From: Bacteroides helcogenes P 36-108
Lineage (GTDB): Bacteria; Bacteroidota; Bacteroidia; Bacteroidales; Bacteroidaceae
NCBI RefSeq assembly: GCF_000186225.1
Contig: NC_014933.1
Span: 1,798,001-1,862,000, forward strand
Direction: 5' to 3'
DNA: 64,000 nt
Shown: positions 27,721-37,458 of the stretch, piece after piece
Layout: each line of letters opens with the position of its first letter
How positions within the stretch are numbered: position 1 is the first letter of the stretch
Notes under the pieces: model-generated
What the model saw: only the letters and a program-made list of their open reading frames with translations
Databases searched by the model: none
Told to the model about the DNA's origin: nothing
Program-made: the position numbers and the translations under genes

Positions 27721-27766
27721 TATATCAATAAAGCCCGGAGCATTGCTCCGGGCTTTATTGATATAT
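27721..27766. terminator. bidirectional terminator between guaA and the Crp/Fnr gene
   Basis: A near-perfect palindrome of about 22-bp arms with core AAAGCCCGGAGCA/TGCTCCGGGCTTT and AT-rich flanks. It is placed to end both convergent transcripts. Confidence 0.85.
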
Positions 27767-27781
27767 TGAGAAGGGAAAGAG

Positions 27782-28444
27782 CTATAACAATTTCGCTGCA
27801 TCCGGAATGATAATTTCTCCCCGATGCAATTCCAATACTCCTTTTTGTTGCATGTTATTCAGTGCTTTTGATACTCCCATGCGGGTGTCGTTAATGATTT
27901 GGGCAAGTTCTTCCATTTTTATCTTCAGAGCTTTTTCTCCGGTGGGGCGTTCAACGTGAGACAATACAAAGCATGAAATACGCTTTTCCAAACTGTCGGC
28001 GTTTTTTTCCCAAAAGCGACTATTTAGATTTTGAGCGCGATTACTGATGATATTCATATAATTAATGCGGAATATTTCATATTTGAATAATTCACTCAGT
28101 ACAAAGGCTTTGTTTATGCTTACGGTATGCACTTCGTTATGTGCCACATAGGTTGACACATAAGCCGTATTCATGCCAAACATGGATTGCGGTTCTATCA
28201 GATAAGGAGCCTGAAAGTGTTCCGTAAAGCTGTAGGAGTTATCTGCCGATGAGGTGGAAGCTGCTACTTCTCCTTTTAATATGAACATAAGTCGGTCACA
28301 AGGGCTGTCTGCCTCCAGAATGATTTCCCCAGCTTTATGCTTGGTAAAATGTAGTTTCACTTTTCCCAAAATGGAAGTCAGGTCTTCTCGGGCTAACCCT
28401 TGGAAGAGTGGAAGTTGTAATAAAGTATCGAACATTGTATTCAT
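27782..28444 (-). CDS. Crp/Fnr-family transcriptional regulator
   Basis: 220 residues from [17 protein letters not shown]; an ATG 27 bases upstream is an alternative. The N-terminal cNMP-binding-like domain (about 1-120) has [25 protein letters not shown]. The C-terminal helix-turn-helix (about 160-215) has [30 protein letters not shown]. No cysteine cluster for an Fe-S centre is present, so it is not an Fnr-type oxygen sensor. The ligand is unknown. Divergent from the glycogen operon, with 289 bases between the starts. Confidence 0.88.
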   Translation of the reverse strand: MNTMFDTLLQLPLFQGLAREDLTSILGKVKLHFTKHKAGEIILEADSPCDRLMFILKGEVAASTSSADNSYSFTEHFQAPYLIEPQSMFGMNTAYVSTYVAHNEVHTVSINKAFVLSELFKYEIFRINYMNIISNRAQNLNSRFWEKNADSLEKRISCFVLSHVERPTGEKALKIKMEELAQIINDTRMGVSKALNNMQQKGVLELHRGEIIIPDAAKLL

Positions 28445-28639
28445 ATAGCTTTTTTCATGTTTTAAAAACAAAAATAGGTATTATCAAAGTGTACCGTAAA
28501 CTCTTTGCTCCTCTTTTTGTTTTTTTTATTATTTCTTAAACGTGCTACTCATACTCTTGCGTAATCCTGTATTTATTCCATGTTTTGCACAATGCTACGG
28601 ATTATTTAATTGAAAATCGAAAAAAAACTGACTTTTTAT

Positions 28640-28669
28640 TTTGTCTGTAATCTTTAATTTGTACTTTTG
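28640..28669 (+). promoter_or_regulatory. promoter of the glycogen/alpha-glucan operon
   Basis: TTTG (28640-28643), 18 bases, TACTTTTG (28662-28669). The 64-base leader that follows contains a small hairpin, CGCTAC/GTAGCG with a 7-base loop, near 28675-28693. Confidence 0.6.
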
Positions 28670-28733
28670 GGAATCGCTACATGCCTTGTAGCGCATGGTA
28701 TCTGAATAATTAACCTTTAAATAATGCACAACT

Positions 28734-30674
28734 ATGAGTTATTTACGATTTGACAAGACCTTGATGATTAATCTGGAGGAATCTTTACCAAGGGAGATAC
28801 TTCGGACAAATAAATCAGGGGCCTATCATTGTACAACAATTGTAGATTGTAACACACGCAAATATCACGGTCTGTTGGTAATACCCGTTCCCAACTTGGA
28901 TGACGAGAATCATGTGCTGCTGTCTTCTCTGGATGAAACGGTAATCCAGCATGGTGCGGAGTTTAATCTGGGATTGCACAAATATCAAGGAAATCACTTT
29001 AGCCCTAATGGGCACAAGTATATCCGCGAATTCGACTGTGAAAATATTCCGGCTACAACTTATCGCGTAGGAGGCGTAATACTCCGCAAAGAGAAAATTT
29101 TTGTACACCATGAAAACCGGATTCTGATTCGTTACACCTTGGTCGATGCGCATTCGGCAACTACACTCAAGTTTCGCCCGTTTCTGGCGTTTCGCAGTGT
29201 ACGTGAATATACGCACGAAAATCCTCAGGCAAGCCGTGATTATCAGTTGATAGAAAATGGTATAAAAACTTGTATGTATCCTGGTTATCCAGAACTTTTC
29301 ATGCAGTTGAATAAGAAAAATGAGTTCCATTATCAGCCTGACTGGTATCGTGGTATTGAGTATCCCAAAGAACAAGAGCGCGGATATGACTTCAATGAAG
29401 ATTTGTATGTACCTGGGTATTTTGAGGTGGATATAAAGAAGGGAGAAAGTATTGTGTTTTCTGCTGGTATTTCTGAAATTTCGACTCGCAAATTGAAGCA
29501 GACTTTTGAAGCCGAAGTCGTTGATCGTACTCCGCGTGACAGCTTTTATCATTGTCTGAAAAACTCAGCGCACCAGTTTCACAACAAACAGGGAGAAGAG
29601 CACTATGTACTTGCCGGCTATCCCTGGTTTAAGTGCCGTGCCCGTGACTTGTTTATTTCATTGCCAGGACTGACATTGGCCGTTGATGAGCAAGAGGAAT
29701 TTGAGGATGTCATGAAGACAGCGGAGAAAGCCATCCGACAATTTATCAATGGAGAGCCTTCGACTTATAAGATTTATGAGATGGAACATCCGGATGTTTT
29801 GTTATGGGCGGTCTGGGCTTTGCAACAATATGCCAAAGAGACTTCACGTGAACATTGCCGACAAATGTATGGGACGTTGTTGGAAGAAATTATGGATTAC
29901 ATTCTCGACCGTAAGCATGATAATCTTTTTTTGCATGAGAACGGATTGCTTTATACCAATGGAACTGAGAAAGCCGTAACTTGGATGAATTCTACTGCCA
30001 ACAGTCGCCCTGTGATTCCCCGTACGGGATATATTGTGGAAGTAAATGCTCTGTGGTACAATGCACTCCGCTTCACTGCCGATATGGTGCGTGAGAGTGG
30101 AAATACAACTCTTTCCGATGACCTGAATGTACGGGCGGAAATAACAGGGAAATCTTTCGTTGAAGTGTTCCGCAATGAATATGGTTATCTGTTCGATTAT
30201 GTAGATGGCTATATGATGGATTGGAGTGTCCGTCCGAACATGATATTCGCGGTAGCTCTGGATTATTCTCCTTTGGACAGGGCACAAAAGAAACAAGTGC
30301 TTGATATTGTGACAAAAGAACTGTTGACACCGAAAGGTTTGCGTACATTAAGCCCTAAGAGCGGTGGATATAATCCGAATTATGTAGGTCCTCAGATGCA
30401 AAGAGATTATGCGTATCATCAAGGTACAGCATGGCCGTGGTTGATGGGCTTTTATATGGAAGCATATCTGCGCATCTATAAAGTGAGCGGTGTGTCGTTC
30501 GTTGAAAGATACCTCATTGGTATGGAAGATGAAATGACTTCCCATTGTATCGGTGCGCTGCCTGAACTCTTCGATGGCAATCCTCCGTTTGTAGGAAGAG
30601 GAGCAGTGTCTTTTGCCATGAATACGGCAGAAATCCTGCGTATCTTGAAGTTGTTGTCAAAGTATAATTTATGA
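28734..30674 (+). CDS. glycogen debranching enzyme (amylo-alpha-1,6-glucosidase family)
   Basis: 646 residues. The N-terminal domain (about 1-270) starts MSYLRFDKTLMINLEESLPREIL, the bacterial GDE_N pattern; the C-terminal GDE_C (alpha/alpha barrel) part includes AGYPWFKCRARDLFISLPGL, TWMNS, and YNPNYVGPQMQRDYAYHQGTAWPW. It hydrolyses alpha-1,6 branches of glycogen. No signal peptide, so cytosolic. It is followed with overlap or tight spacing by a GT4 glycosyltransferase and a GH57 enzyme, the usual Bacteroides alpha-glucan storage operon. Confidence 0.92.
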   Translation: MSYLRFDKTLMINLEESLPREILRTNKSGAYHCTTIVDCNTRKYHGLLVIPVPNLDDENHVLLSSLDETVIQHGAEFNLGLHKYQGNHFSPNGHKYIREFDCENIPATTYRVGGVILRKEKIFVHHENRILIRYTLVDAHSATTLKFRPFLAFRSVREYTHENPQASRDYQLIENGIKTCMYPGYPELFMQLNKKNEFHYQPDWYRGIEYPKEQERGYDFNEDLYVPGYFEVDIKKGESIVFSAGISEISTRKLKQTFEAEVVDRTPRDSFYHCLKNSAHQFHNKQGEEHYVLAGYPWFKCRARDLFISLPGLTLAVDEQEEFEDVMKTAEKAIRQFINGEPSTYKIYEMEHPDVLLWAVWALQQYAKETSREHCRQMYGTLLEEIMDYILDRKHDNLFLHENGLLYTNGTEKAVTWMNSTANSRPVIPRTGYIVEVNALWYNALRFTADMVRESGNTTLSDDLNVRAEITGKSFVEVFRNEYGYLFDYVDGYMMDWSVRPNMIFAVALDYSPLDRAQKKQVLDIVTKELLTPKGLRTLSPKSGGYNPNYVGPQMQRDYAYHQGTAWPWLMGFYMEAYLRIYKVSGVSFVERYLIGMEDEMTSHCIGALPELFDGNPPFVGRGAVSFAMNTAEILRILKLLSKYNL

Positions 30675-30688
30675 AAGGAGGATCGAAG

Positions 30689-31957
30689 ATGAAAGTTTTA
30701 ATGTTTGGATGGGAATTTCCTCCCAAAATATATGGCGGGCTTGCGGTTGCTTCTTACGGAATAACTAAAGGATTAAGCTTGCAAGGTGATGTGGAAACTA
30801 CTTTCTGCATGCCTAAACCTACGGGTGAAGAAGAAAATTTCTTGAAGATAGTGGGCATGAATCAAGTGCCTATTGTGTGGCGTGATGTTGATTATAACTA
30901 TTTGAAGTCACGTTTGACGAGTAGCATGACACCGGAAGATTATTACGCTTTCCGAGACCATATTTATGCAGATTTTTCTTATATGCATGTCAACGATATC
31001 GGTTGCATGGATTTTGCCGGTGGGTATCCTGGAAATCTACATGAAGAGATAAATAATTTTTCTGTCATTGCAGGAGTTGTGGCAAGACAGCAAGAGTTTG
31101 ACATTATCCATGCCCATGATTGGCTGACATATCCTGCGGGAGTGCATGCTAAGATGGTAAGTGGAAAACCGCTTTGTATCCATGTTCATGCCACGGATTT
31201 TGACCGTTCGCGTGGGAAAGTCAATCCTACTGTATATTCTATGGAAAAGAACGGTATGGATTATGCCGACTGCATTATGTGTGTGTCTGAGCTTACCCGC
31301 CGTACGGTTATCAATGAATATCATCAGAATCCTAAGAAGGTATTTGCCATGCATAATGCCGTTTATCCGCTTTCGCAGGAATTTCAAGATGTTCCGCGTC
31401 CCGATCATTCTAAAGAAAAGGTGGTGACATTTTTGGGACGTATCACTATGCAGAAGGGACCGGAGTATTTTGTGGAGGCTGCCTCGCTTGTATTGAAGCG
31501 TGCCCGTAATATCCGTTTTGTGATGGCCGGTTCGGGAGATATGATGAATGCCATGATTAATCTGGCAGCCGAACGAGGTATTGCAGACAGGTTTCACTTC
31601 CCCGGTTTTATGAAAGGCAGGCAGGTGTATGAAGTCTATAAGAATAGTGATGTGTTCGTTATGCCTTCCGTCTCCGAACCTTTCGGTATTGCACCGCTTG
31701 AGGCAATGCAATGTGGAACCCCCTCTATCATTTCAAAGCAGTCCGGTTGCGGTGAGATTCTTGATAAGGTTATCAAGACTGATTATTGGGATATTCACGC
31801 GATGGCTGATGCCATTTATTCCCTTTGTACAAATCCTGCTCTTTTTCAGTATCTGCAAGAGGAAGGCAAGAAAGAGGTTGATGGAATTACATGGGAAAAA
31901 GTCGGTCTTAGAATCCGTGCTCTCTATGAGGATATATTAAGAAACTATGGTAAATAA
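30689..31957 (+). CDS. GT4-family glycosyltransferase (glycogen synthase-like)
   Basis: 422 residues from MKVLMFGWEFPPKIYGGL. An ATG at 30671 overlaps the previous stop, but a strong purine tract AAAGGAGGA lies between it and 30689, placed as a ribosome-binding site, so the second start is preferred. GT-B fold: HAHDWLTYPAG near residue 140 in the N-domain, and the ExxxxxxxE motif in SEPFGIAPLEAMQCG near residue 330. It probably elongates alpha-glucan from a nucleotide sugar in the cytosol. Second gene of the operon. Confidence 0.9.
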   Translation: MKVLMFGWEFPPKIYGGLAVASYGITKGLSLQGDVETTFCMPKPTGEEENFLKIVGMNQVPIVWRDVDYNYLKSRLTSSMTPEDYYAFRDHIYADFSYMHVNDIGCMDFAGGYPGNLHEEINNFSVIAGVVARQQEFDIIHAHDWLTYPAGVHAKMVSGKPLCIHVHATDFDRSRGKVNPTVYSMEKNGMDYADCIMCVSELTRRTVINEYHQNPKKVFAMHNAVYPLSQEFQDVPRPDHSKEKVVTFLGRITMQKGPEYFVEAASLVLKRARNIRFVMAGSGDMMNAMINLAAERGIADRFHFPGFMKGRQVYEVYKNSDVFVMPSVSEPFGIAPLEAMQCGTPSIISKQSGCGEILDKVIKTDYWDIHAMADAIYSLCTNPALFQYLQEEGKKEVDGITWEKVGLRIRALYEDILRNYGK

Positions 31958-31974
31958 CAAAAACAATAATAGAA

Positions 31975-33375
31975 ATGAGAACTATCTGTCTTTATTTTGA
32001 GATACATCAAATCATTCATTTGAAACGTTACCGTTTCTTTGATATAGGTGTCGATCATTATTACTATGATGATTATGCCAATGAAACCAGTATAAATGAG
32101 GTGGCTGAACGCTCTTATATTCCGGCATTAAACACCTTGATTGAGATGGTGAAGAATTCCGGTGGTGCATTTAAGGTTGCTTTGTCTGTTTCAGGTGTGG
32201 CACTGGAGCAACTCGAGATCCATGCTCCCGCTGTTATTGATCTTCTGCATCAACTGAATGATACGGGTTGCTGTGAGTTTTTGGCAGAGCCCTATTCCCA
32301 TGGTCTTTCTTCATTAGCTAATGAAGACTGCTTCAAAGAAGAAGTATCACGTCAAAGTGCAAAGATGAAGCAAATGTTTGGTAAAGCTCCAAAGGTGTTC
32401 CGTAATTCCAGTTTGATTTATAATGATGAAATTGGTGCAATGGTTGCTGCTTTGGGGTTCAAGGGCATGTTGACCGAAGGAGCTAAGCATATTTGGGGAT
32501 GGAAGAGTCCGCATTATGTATATCACTGCTCCATGAATCCAAATTTAAAGTTGTTGCTACGTGATTTTAAGCTTTCCGATGACATCAGCCTTCGTTTCTC
32601 CAACTCCGAATGGAATGAATATCCTTTGTTTGCTGACAGGTATATCAGTTGGATTGATGCTTTACCGCAGGAGGAGCAGGTTATCAATATTTTTATGGAG
32701 CTTAGTGCTTTGGGTATGTCTCAGCCATTGTCTTCCAATATTCTGGAATTCTTGAAAGCATTGCCTAATTGCGCCAAGGAGAAAAGTATCACATTTTCCA
32801 CTCCAACGGAAATCATTACCAAGTTGAAGTCGGTTTCCCAACTGGATGTTCCTTATCCGATGTCTTGGGTGGACGAGGAAAGAGATACCAGTAGTTGGCT
32901 GGGTAATGTCATGCAGCGTGAAGCATTCAATAAACTGTATAGTGTTGCCGAGCGTGTCCATCTTTGTGATGACCGTCGTATCAAGCAGGATTGGGATTAT
33001 CTTCAGGCAAGCAATAACTTCCGTTTTATGACTACCAAAAGTAGTGGAGTAGGCTTGAATCGTGGTATTTATGAATCTCCTTTTGATGCATTCACCAACT
33101 ACATGAATATTCTTGGAGATTTTATCAAACGCGTTGATTCTCTTTATCCGGTAGATATTGATAATGAAGAACTGAATGCTTTGCTGACTACAATTAAGAA
33201 TCAGGGTTATGAGATAGAGGAGCTACACAAGGAACTGGAGAAAGCACAAATTAAACTGAGCACTAAACCTGTTTCCGAAAAAACTGTGAAGACTACTCCG
33301 GTAAAGAAGTCTGCCGCTCCAAAAACAACTGCAAAAAAGAAACCTGTTGTTTCCTCAAAGGCTAAAAAGGAATAG
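31975..33375 (+). CDS. GH57-family glycosidase (alpha-amylase/branching-like)
   Basis: 466 residues. The N-terminus RTICLYFEIHQIIHLKRYRF is the first beta strand of the GH57 barrel (His of the FExHQ motif). GCCEFLAEPYSHGLSSLAN and FRNSSLIYNDEIGAMVAALGF are further GH57 blocks, the latter near residues 142-162. Likely acts on cytosolic alpha-glucan as an amylase or branching enzyme. Residues from about 425 form a low-complexity Lys/Ala/Thr/Pro tail ending in SSKAKKE. Third gene of the operon, ended by a strong terminator. Confidence 0.9.
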   Translation: MRTICLYFEIHQIIHLKRYRFFDIGVDHYYYDDYANETSINEVAERSYIPALNTLIEMVKNSGGAFKVALSVSGVALEQLEIHAPAVIDLLHQLNDTGCCEFLAEPYSHGLSSLANEDCFKEEVSRQSAKMKQMFGKAPKVFRNSSLIYNDEIGAMVAALGFKGMLTEGAKHIWGWKSPHYVYHCSMNPNLKLLLRDFKLSDDISLRFSNSEWNEYPLFADRYISWIDALPQEEQVINIFMELSALGMSQPLSSNILEFLKALPNCAKEKSITFSTPTEIITKLKSVSQLDVPYPMSWVDEERDTSSWLGNVMQREAFNKLYSVAERVHLCDDRRIKQDWDYLQASNNFRFMTTKSSGVGLNRGIYESPFDAFTNYMNILGDFIKRVDSLYPVDIDNEELNALLTTIKNQGYEIEELHKELEKAQIKLSTKPVSEKTVKTTPVKKSAAPKTTAKKKPVVSSKAKKE

Positions 33376-33389
33376 TTTGGTTACTCATC

Positions 33390-33440
33390 AATAAAAAGCC
33401 TCCTGCTCTTTTGTTTTTATAGAGCAGGAGGCTTTTTATT
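33390..33440. terminator. bidirectional terminator between the GH57 and DUF4270 genes
   Basis: AATAAAAAGCCTCCTGCTCT pairs perfectly with its complement at 33421-33440 around a T-rich loop of 11 bases; A- and T-runs flank both sides. Confidence 0.85.
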
Positions 33441-33453
33441 GATTATCACGTTT

Positions 33454-35028
33454 TTATTTATTGAATCTTGTATAGGTAACTTCTATCTTGAGTGGAGTTA
33501 TCACTTCGCCGTTTGCATTTTCCTTTGGCCCACCTTTCAGCTTGGCATATCCGGGCTGCAGGTCGTGCTGAATGCCTGTTATATTCTGACTTTGGCTTGT
33601 ATTATCATACGTCAGATTGACGGGGATGAGTAACACTTTATCCCAGTCTGCATTCTTGGTTCTCCAATCATTTTCCCATTTGGCTTCATCCCAAGTAGTG
33701 CCTGCTTCTTTCTTAGCTTGTTTCTTGGCATTTTGCTTTTCATTAATGCATGTTGTCACCAAACGTGCTATATTTCTGAATGTATATTGATTGGTGCCCA
33801 CATTATTATGGGATACAGTAAATGAAGTTATATTGTTTGTAACCTTATTCTCCTCAAAGAATGTTTTCAAGTCTTGCTTGCGTATTAATAATACATTGCT
33901 TGGGGCACTCATGCTGAATTTATAGTCATTTGTCTCATTGTAATTGGTGAAAGTCAGTTTCACTGCATTGAGTGTATCTTGAGACAACTCTTTGTATATG
34001 TCATCGTATGGCATAGTAGCCTGAGTGAAGATACCGGCAGGAGATTTAATATAAGTCCATTCTGTTTCTTCTTTTGCTATTTCCTCAATCTTCTTGGAAT
34101 TAAGGAATTGGTTCGCTTGGATAACTTCTTTGGTAGAGGCGAAAACTGTGTTCATTTTATAAGCCAGAGAGTCGGTTCCATCTTTTTTCTTTAAGGCAAC
34201 TCCTGTTGTGTCGTTTACATAGTGAATCCGGAATTGCATCTGCAGGTCAACGCGGTCTATGTATAATATAGTTCCGTCACCATAGTCGCTTTTTGCATAT
34301 ATTCCTTTGAAAACATGATTGATGAAAGCATCGGCATTCTTGAAATATTCAGGATGCTCACGATATACTTTCAGTATTCTGTCCTCACCGAATTTCTTTT
34401 TATCCAATTGGAAAGTGAGATTCGGATAATAAGTGTAATTTCCATATGAATTCTTGGCGAATCTGACAGAATCGGGCACGGAAGTATCATAGGCTGTATA
34501 TGCTTTACGTCCCAGTAAATTGGGATTTTCCTTGTCATAGTAATCTCCCGGATTGATATTTGTATAACGATTCTTTTCAAGCTTTTTGTCCAATTCGTAA
34601 ACGCTCATCCGGCATGCGTTCAGGGAATCACCGAACCATTTTGAATAATAGATTACCAACTGTACGGAAACGACAGAGTCTCCTGCCAATATACCGGTTG
34701 CTTTTGTCGGATTGCCTTGGCTGTCACGTTCGGTTACTTTATATGCTTCTGGGAAAGAGAAGTTATCTGTACAGTTTAATTCAGTCAGGAAACTGGCTTC
34801 GTAATAACCGAATTTCTGGTCTGTAAATTTTCCAATATATCCCGTACTGGTTTTTGCATATACAGAATCGGCAAAGAGCGATTGGGTAACTACATTAAAA
34901 GTTGTAGTATGTGCTGATATGCCGTCAGAGTCAGGCAGCATATCTATGCCTAATGTTCCTGTATTGTCATCACATCCGAAGAAAGTCAGGATTGCCAAAA
35001 GCAGTGTTCCTATGTATCTTACTTTCAT
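33454..35028 (-). CDS. DUF4270 lipoprotein
   Basis: 524 residues. The signal peptide ends in the lipobox LTFFGC (Cys19), followed by DDNTGTLGIDMLPDSD, the hallmark opening of Bacteroidetes DUF4270 proteins (G..MLP..D). The rest is predicted mostly beta (SLFADSVYAKTSTGYIGKF, DSVVSVQLVIYYSKWFGDS). Located in the envelope, possibly surface-exposed; function unknown. It begins 17 bases after the stop of the GT5-like gene and is cotranscribed with it, an association I recall from other Bacteroides genomes. Confidence 0.88.
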   Translation of the reverse strand: MKVRYIGTLLLAILTFFGCDDNTGTLGIDMLPDSDGISAHTTTFNVVTQSLFADSVYAKTSTGYIGKFTDQKFGYYEASFLTELNCTDNFSFPEAYKVTERDSQGNPTKATGILAGDSVVSVQLVIYYSKWFGDSLNACRMSVYELDKKLEKNRYTNINPGDYYDKENPNLLGRKAYTAYDTSVPDSVRFAKNSYGNYTYYPNLTFQLDKKKFGEDRILKVYREHPEYFKNADAFINHVFKGIYAKSDYGDGTILYIDRVDLQMQFRIHYVNDTTGVALKKKDGTDSLAYKMNTVFASTKEVIQANQFLNSKKIEEIAKEETEWTYIKSPAGIFTQATMPYDDIYKELSQDTLNAVKLTFTNYNETNDYKFSMSAPSNVLLIRKQDLKTFFEENKVTNNITSFTVSHNNVGTNQYTFRNIARLVTTCINEKQNAKKQAKKEAGTTWDEAKWENDWRTKNADWDKVLLIPVNLTYDNTSQSQNITGIQHDLQPGYAKLKGGPKENANGEVITPLKIEVTYTRFNK

Positions 35029-35045
35029 AGTTTTAATTGTCTAAT

Positions 35046-35873
35046 CTATTTTTTTTGTTCTGCTTCCCATACTTTATCATAGAAGTCATTACAGGCTTCT
35101 GTAAAGTTTTCTGGAGTTTGATAGTCTAATACTGGCTTACCCGAACTGCGTGCATATTCCAACACATCTTCATTGACGTGTTCATTTTGCTGGATGACAC
35201 CATCCGAGTAGTCAACAGCTAATTTGCAAAGTGCCGTATAGTCAATCGGAGTTTTCAGGTTGGCTATGTCTTTCTTGGTAATACCCTTCAGCATCAGTTT
35301 ACTTGCAAAATCAGCATGGAAAGATTGTTTGAAATCGTCTTCGTAAAGGGAGAAAACGACTTTGGCATCTCTGAAAGAAGGTTCATCTTTATAAGCTTTT
35401 TTAATGTACAAAGGAGCCAAAGCAGTCATCCAGCCATGACAGTGAATAACATCCGGACACCAACGGAGTTTTTTCACAGTTTCCAATACGCCGCGTGCAT
35501 AAAAGATGGCACGGGCGTCATTATCTTCATATTCTGTGCCATTTTCATCGGTTGTTTGCAGGCGATTTTGAAAATAATCGTCATTATCAATGAAGTAAAC
35601 CTGCATGCGGGCAGACTGGATGGAAGCAACTTTAATGATGAGTGGATGGTCGGTATCGTCAATAATGAGGTTCATACCGGAAAGTCGTATCACTTCGTGC
35701 AGTTGATTTCTGCGTTCGTTGATATTTCCCCATTTAGGCATGAATGTCCTGATTTCTCGGCCTTTTTCTTGAATGGCTTGAGGCAGATTTCTGCCCACAA
35801 GTGACATTTCGGATTCTGAAACGTAAGGGGTAATTTCTTGTGTAATAAATAAAACCTTGTTCGCCTTTGTCAT
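35046..35873 (-). CDS. GT5 glycogen/starch synthase-like protein, N-terminal domain only
   Basis: 275 residues matching the N-terminal Rossmann domain of GT5 glycogen synthase: KVLFITQEITPYVSE, REIRTFMPKWGNINERR, and DVIHCHGWMTALAP near residue 140. Full-length GlgA is about 470-480 residues, so the C-terminal domain with the donor-site Glu is missing. The ADP-glucose loop KTGGL after the first strand is replaced by SESEM. The frame is intact and the protein ends cleanly, so it looks like a stable short form, probably not a glucosyltransferase. Upstream of DUF4270, divergent from panC. Confidence 0.85.
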   Translation of the reverse strand: MTKANKVLFITQEITPYVSESEMSLVGRNLPQAIQEKGREIRTFMPKWGNINERRNQLHEVIRLSGMNLIIDDTDHPLIIKVASIQSARMQVYFIDNDDYFQNRLQTTDENGTEYEDNDARAIFYARGVLETVKKLRWCPDVIHCHGWMTALAPLYIKKAYKDEPSFRDAKVVFSLYEDDFKQSFHADFASKLMLKGITKKDIANLKTPIDYTALCKLAVDYSDGVIQQNEHVNEDVLEYARSSGKPVLDYQTPENFTEACNDFYDKVWEAEQKK

Positions 35874-35898
35874 AATAACGATGTTCTCAATTATTCTG

Positions 35899-35906
35899 CA
35901 AAGATA
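35899..35906 (-). promoter_or_regulatory. -7 promoter box of the GT5-like/DUF4270 operon
   Basis: TATCTTTG on the minus strand, 25 bases before the ATG at 35873. Confidence 0.5.
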
Positions 35907-36118
35907 TAAAAAAAATCGGGCAAACAGGCAAATGGGGGGTGTTTATAATTCCTTATGAATTGTTAACTGCTTGTTTTTCAGTGAAACGTGAACTAAATGA
36001 AAGTTATGTAAGTGGAGATACTTTTGCATTAATTTACGATATTTCTTCTTTATGTGGCAAATAATAACTTATTTTGCACCGCTTTTGCGAACAACAAAGT
36101 TATTAATAACCAATAAAA

Positions 36119-36964
36119 ATGGAAATAATACATACTATCAAGGACTTGCAGGCTGAACTTTCAGCCTTGAAGGTTCAGGGTAAAAAGGTGGGCTTGGTTC
36201 CTACGATGGGTGCTTTACATGCCGGTCATGCCTCATTGGTGAAGCGTTGTGTGGCCGAAAATGATGCTGCTGTAGTAAGTGTTTTTGTAAACCCGACTCA
36301 GTTTAATGACAAGAATGATTTAGTAAAATACCCCCGCACACCAGAGGCTGATTACCGTTTGTTGAAGGATTGCGGTGCAAGATTTGTCTTTGCACCTGCC
36401 GTGGAGGAGATGTATCCGCAGCCGGATACACGTCAGTTTAGCTATGCACCGTTAGATACAGTGATGGAGGGAGCGTATCGTCCGGGGCATTTCAATGGTG
36501 TTTGTCAGATAGTGAGCAAACTTTTTGACGTGGTGAAGCCGGATCGGGCTTATTTCGGTGAAAAAGATTTTCAGCAGTTGGCGATTATTCGCGAGATGGT
36601 TCGTCAGATGAAACTCCCGTTGGAAATAGTAGGTTGTCCGATTGTACGTGAAGAAGACGGACTGGCTTTGAGCAGCCGTAATGCCCGTTTGTCTGCCGAC
36701 GAACGCAAAAATGCCTTGAAAATTTCGCAGACTTTGTTTGAGAGTCGTACTTTTGCAGTGTCGCATACAGTAGCCGAAACACGGAGATTTGTGGAAAATG
36801 CTATTGCAACCACTCCCGGTCTTCGTCTGGAATATTTTGAACTGGTGGATGGCAACACATTGCAAGGAATTACTAATTGGGAGGACACTTCGTATGCTGT
36901 AGGGTGTATTACGGTATTCTGCGGAGAGGTTCGTCTGATTGATAACATCAAGTATAAGGAATAA
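36119..36964 (+). CDS. panC: pantothenate synthetase
   Basis: ATP-dependent joining of pantoate and beta-alanine. 281 residues: [15 protein letters not shown] near residue 27 holds the HxGH nucleotidyl-transfer motif, FVNPTQF near 57 binds pantoate, and [10 protein letters not shown] near 180 is the KMSKS-like loop. YFGEKDFQQ near 143 is also conserved. It lies 22 bases upstream of panD, which supplies beta-alanine, so the two steps are cotranscribed. Confidence 0.97.
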   Translation: MEIIHTIKDLQAELSALKVQGKKVGLVPTMGALHAGHASLVKRCVAENDAAVVSVFVNPTQFNDKNDLVKYPRTPEADYRLLKDCGARFVFAPAVEEMYPQPDTRQFSYAPLDTVMEGAYRPGHFNGVCQIVSKLFDVVKPDRAYFGEKDFQQLAIIREMVRQMKLPLEIVGCPIVREEDGLALSSRNARLSADERKNALKISQTLFESRTFAVSHTVAETRRFVENAIATTPGLRLEYFELVDGNTLQGITNWEDTSYAVGCITVFCGEVRLIDNIKYKE

Positions 36965-36986
36965 TAAACTAAAAAAAGCCAAAGCT

Positions 36987-37340
36987 ATGATGATTGAGGT
37001 GCTGAAATCGAAAATCCATTGTGCCCGCGTTACGGAAGCCAACTTGAACTATATGGGAAGCATTACCATTGACGAGGATCTGATGGATGCCGCCAACATG
37101 ATTGCCGGTGAAAAGGTGTGTATTGCCGATAATAATAATGGTGAACGTTTTGAAACCTACATTATTAAGGGTGAGCGTGGGTCAGGTAAGATTTGCCTGA
37201 ACGGCGCTGCGGCCCGTAGGGTGCAACCGGATGATATAGTCATTATCATGTCGTATGCTCTATTGGATTTTGAAGAAGCAAAGTCGTTCAAGCCGACAGT
37301 CGTCTTCCCCGATCCGGCTACGAATAAGGTAGTGAAATAG
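36987..37340 (+). CDS. panD: aspartate 1-decarboxylase
   Basis: Makes beta-alanine from aspartate for pantothenate synthesis. 117 residues from [20 protein letters not shown]; the second ATG (36990) is equally possible, and the open frame upstream crosses the panC stop region. The self-cleavage site is the Gly-Ser in [12 protein letters not shown]; the Ser becomes the pyruvoyl cofactor. [15 protein letters not shown] is the second conserved block. Ended by a clear hairpin at 37366-37410. Confidence 0.96.
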   Translation: MMIEVLKSKIHCARVTEANLNYMGSITIDEDLMDAANMIAGEKVCIADNNNGERFETYIIKGERGSGKICLNGAAARRVQPDDIVIIMSYALLDFEEAKSFKPTVVFPDPATNKVVK

Positions 37341-37365
37341 CCCTTTCGATAGGAGAGAAAAAGAC

Positions 37366-37410
37366 AGAAAGCCCTACTTACAACTTGAAACTGTAAGTGG
37401 GGCTTTCTGT
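37366..37410 (+). terminator. terminator of panC-panD
   Basis: AGAAAGCCCTACTTACA pairs with TGTAAGTGGGGCTTTCT with one mismatch around a 9-base loop, followed by GTTATGG; flanking A/T runs are short but the stem is long. Confidence 0.75.
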
Positions 37411-37458
37411 TATGGTTATCTGTGCCGTCCTTGTTATTTTGCGGCTGAGGTATGGAAT

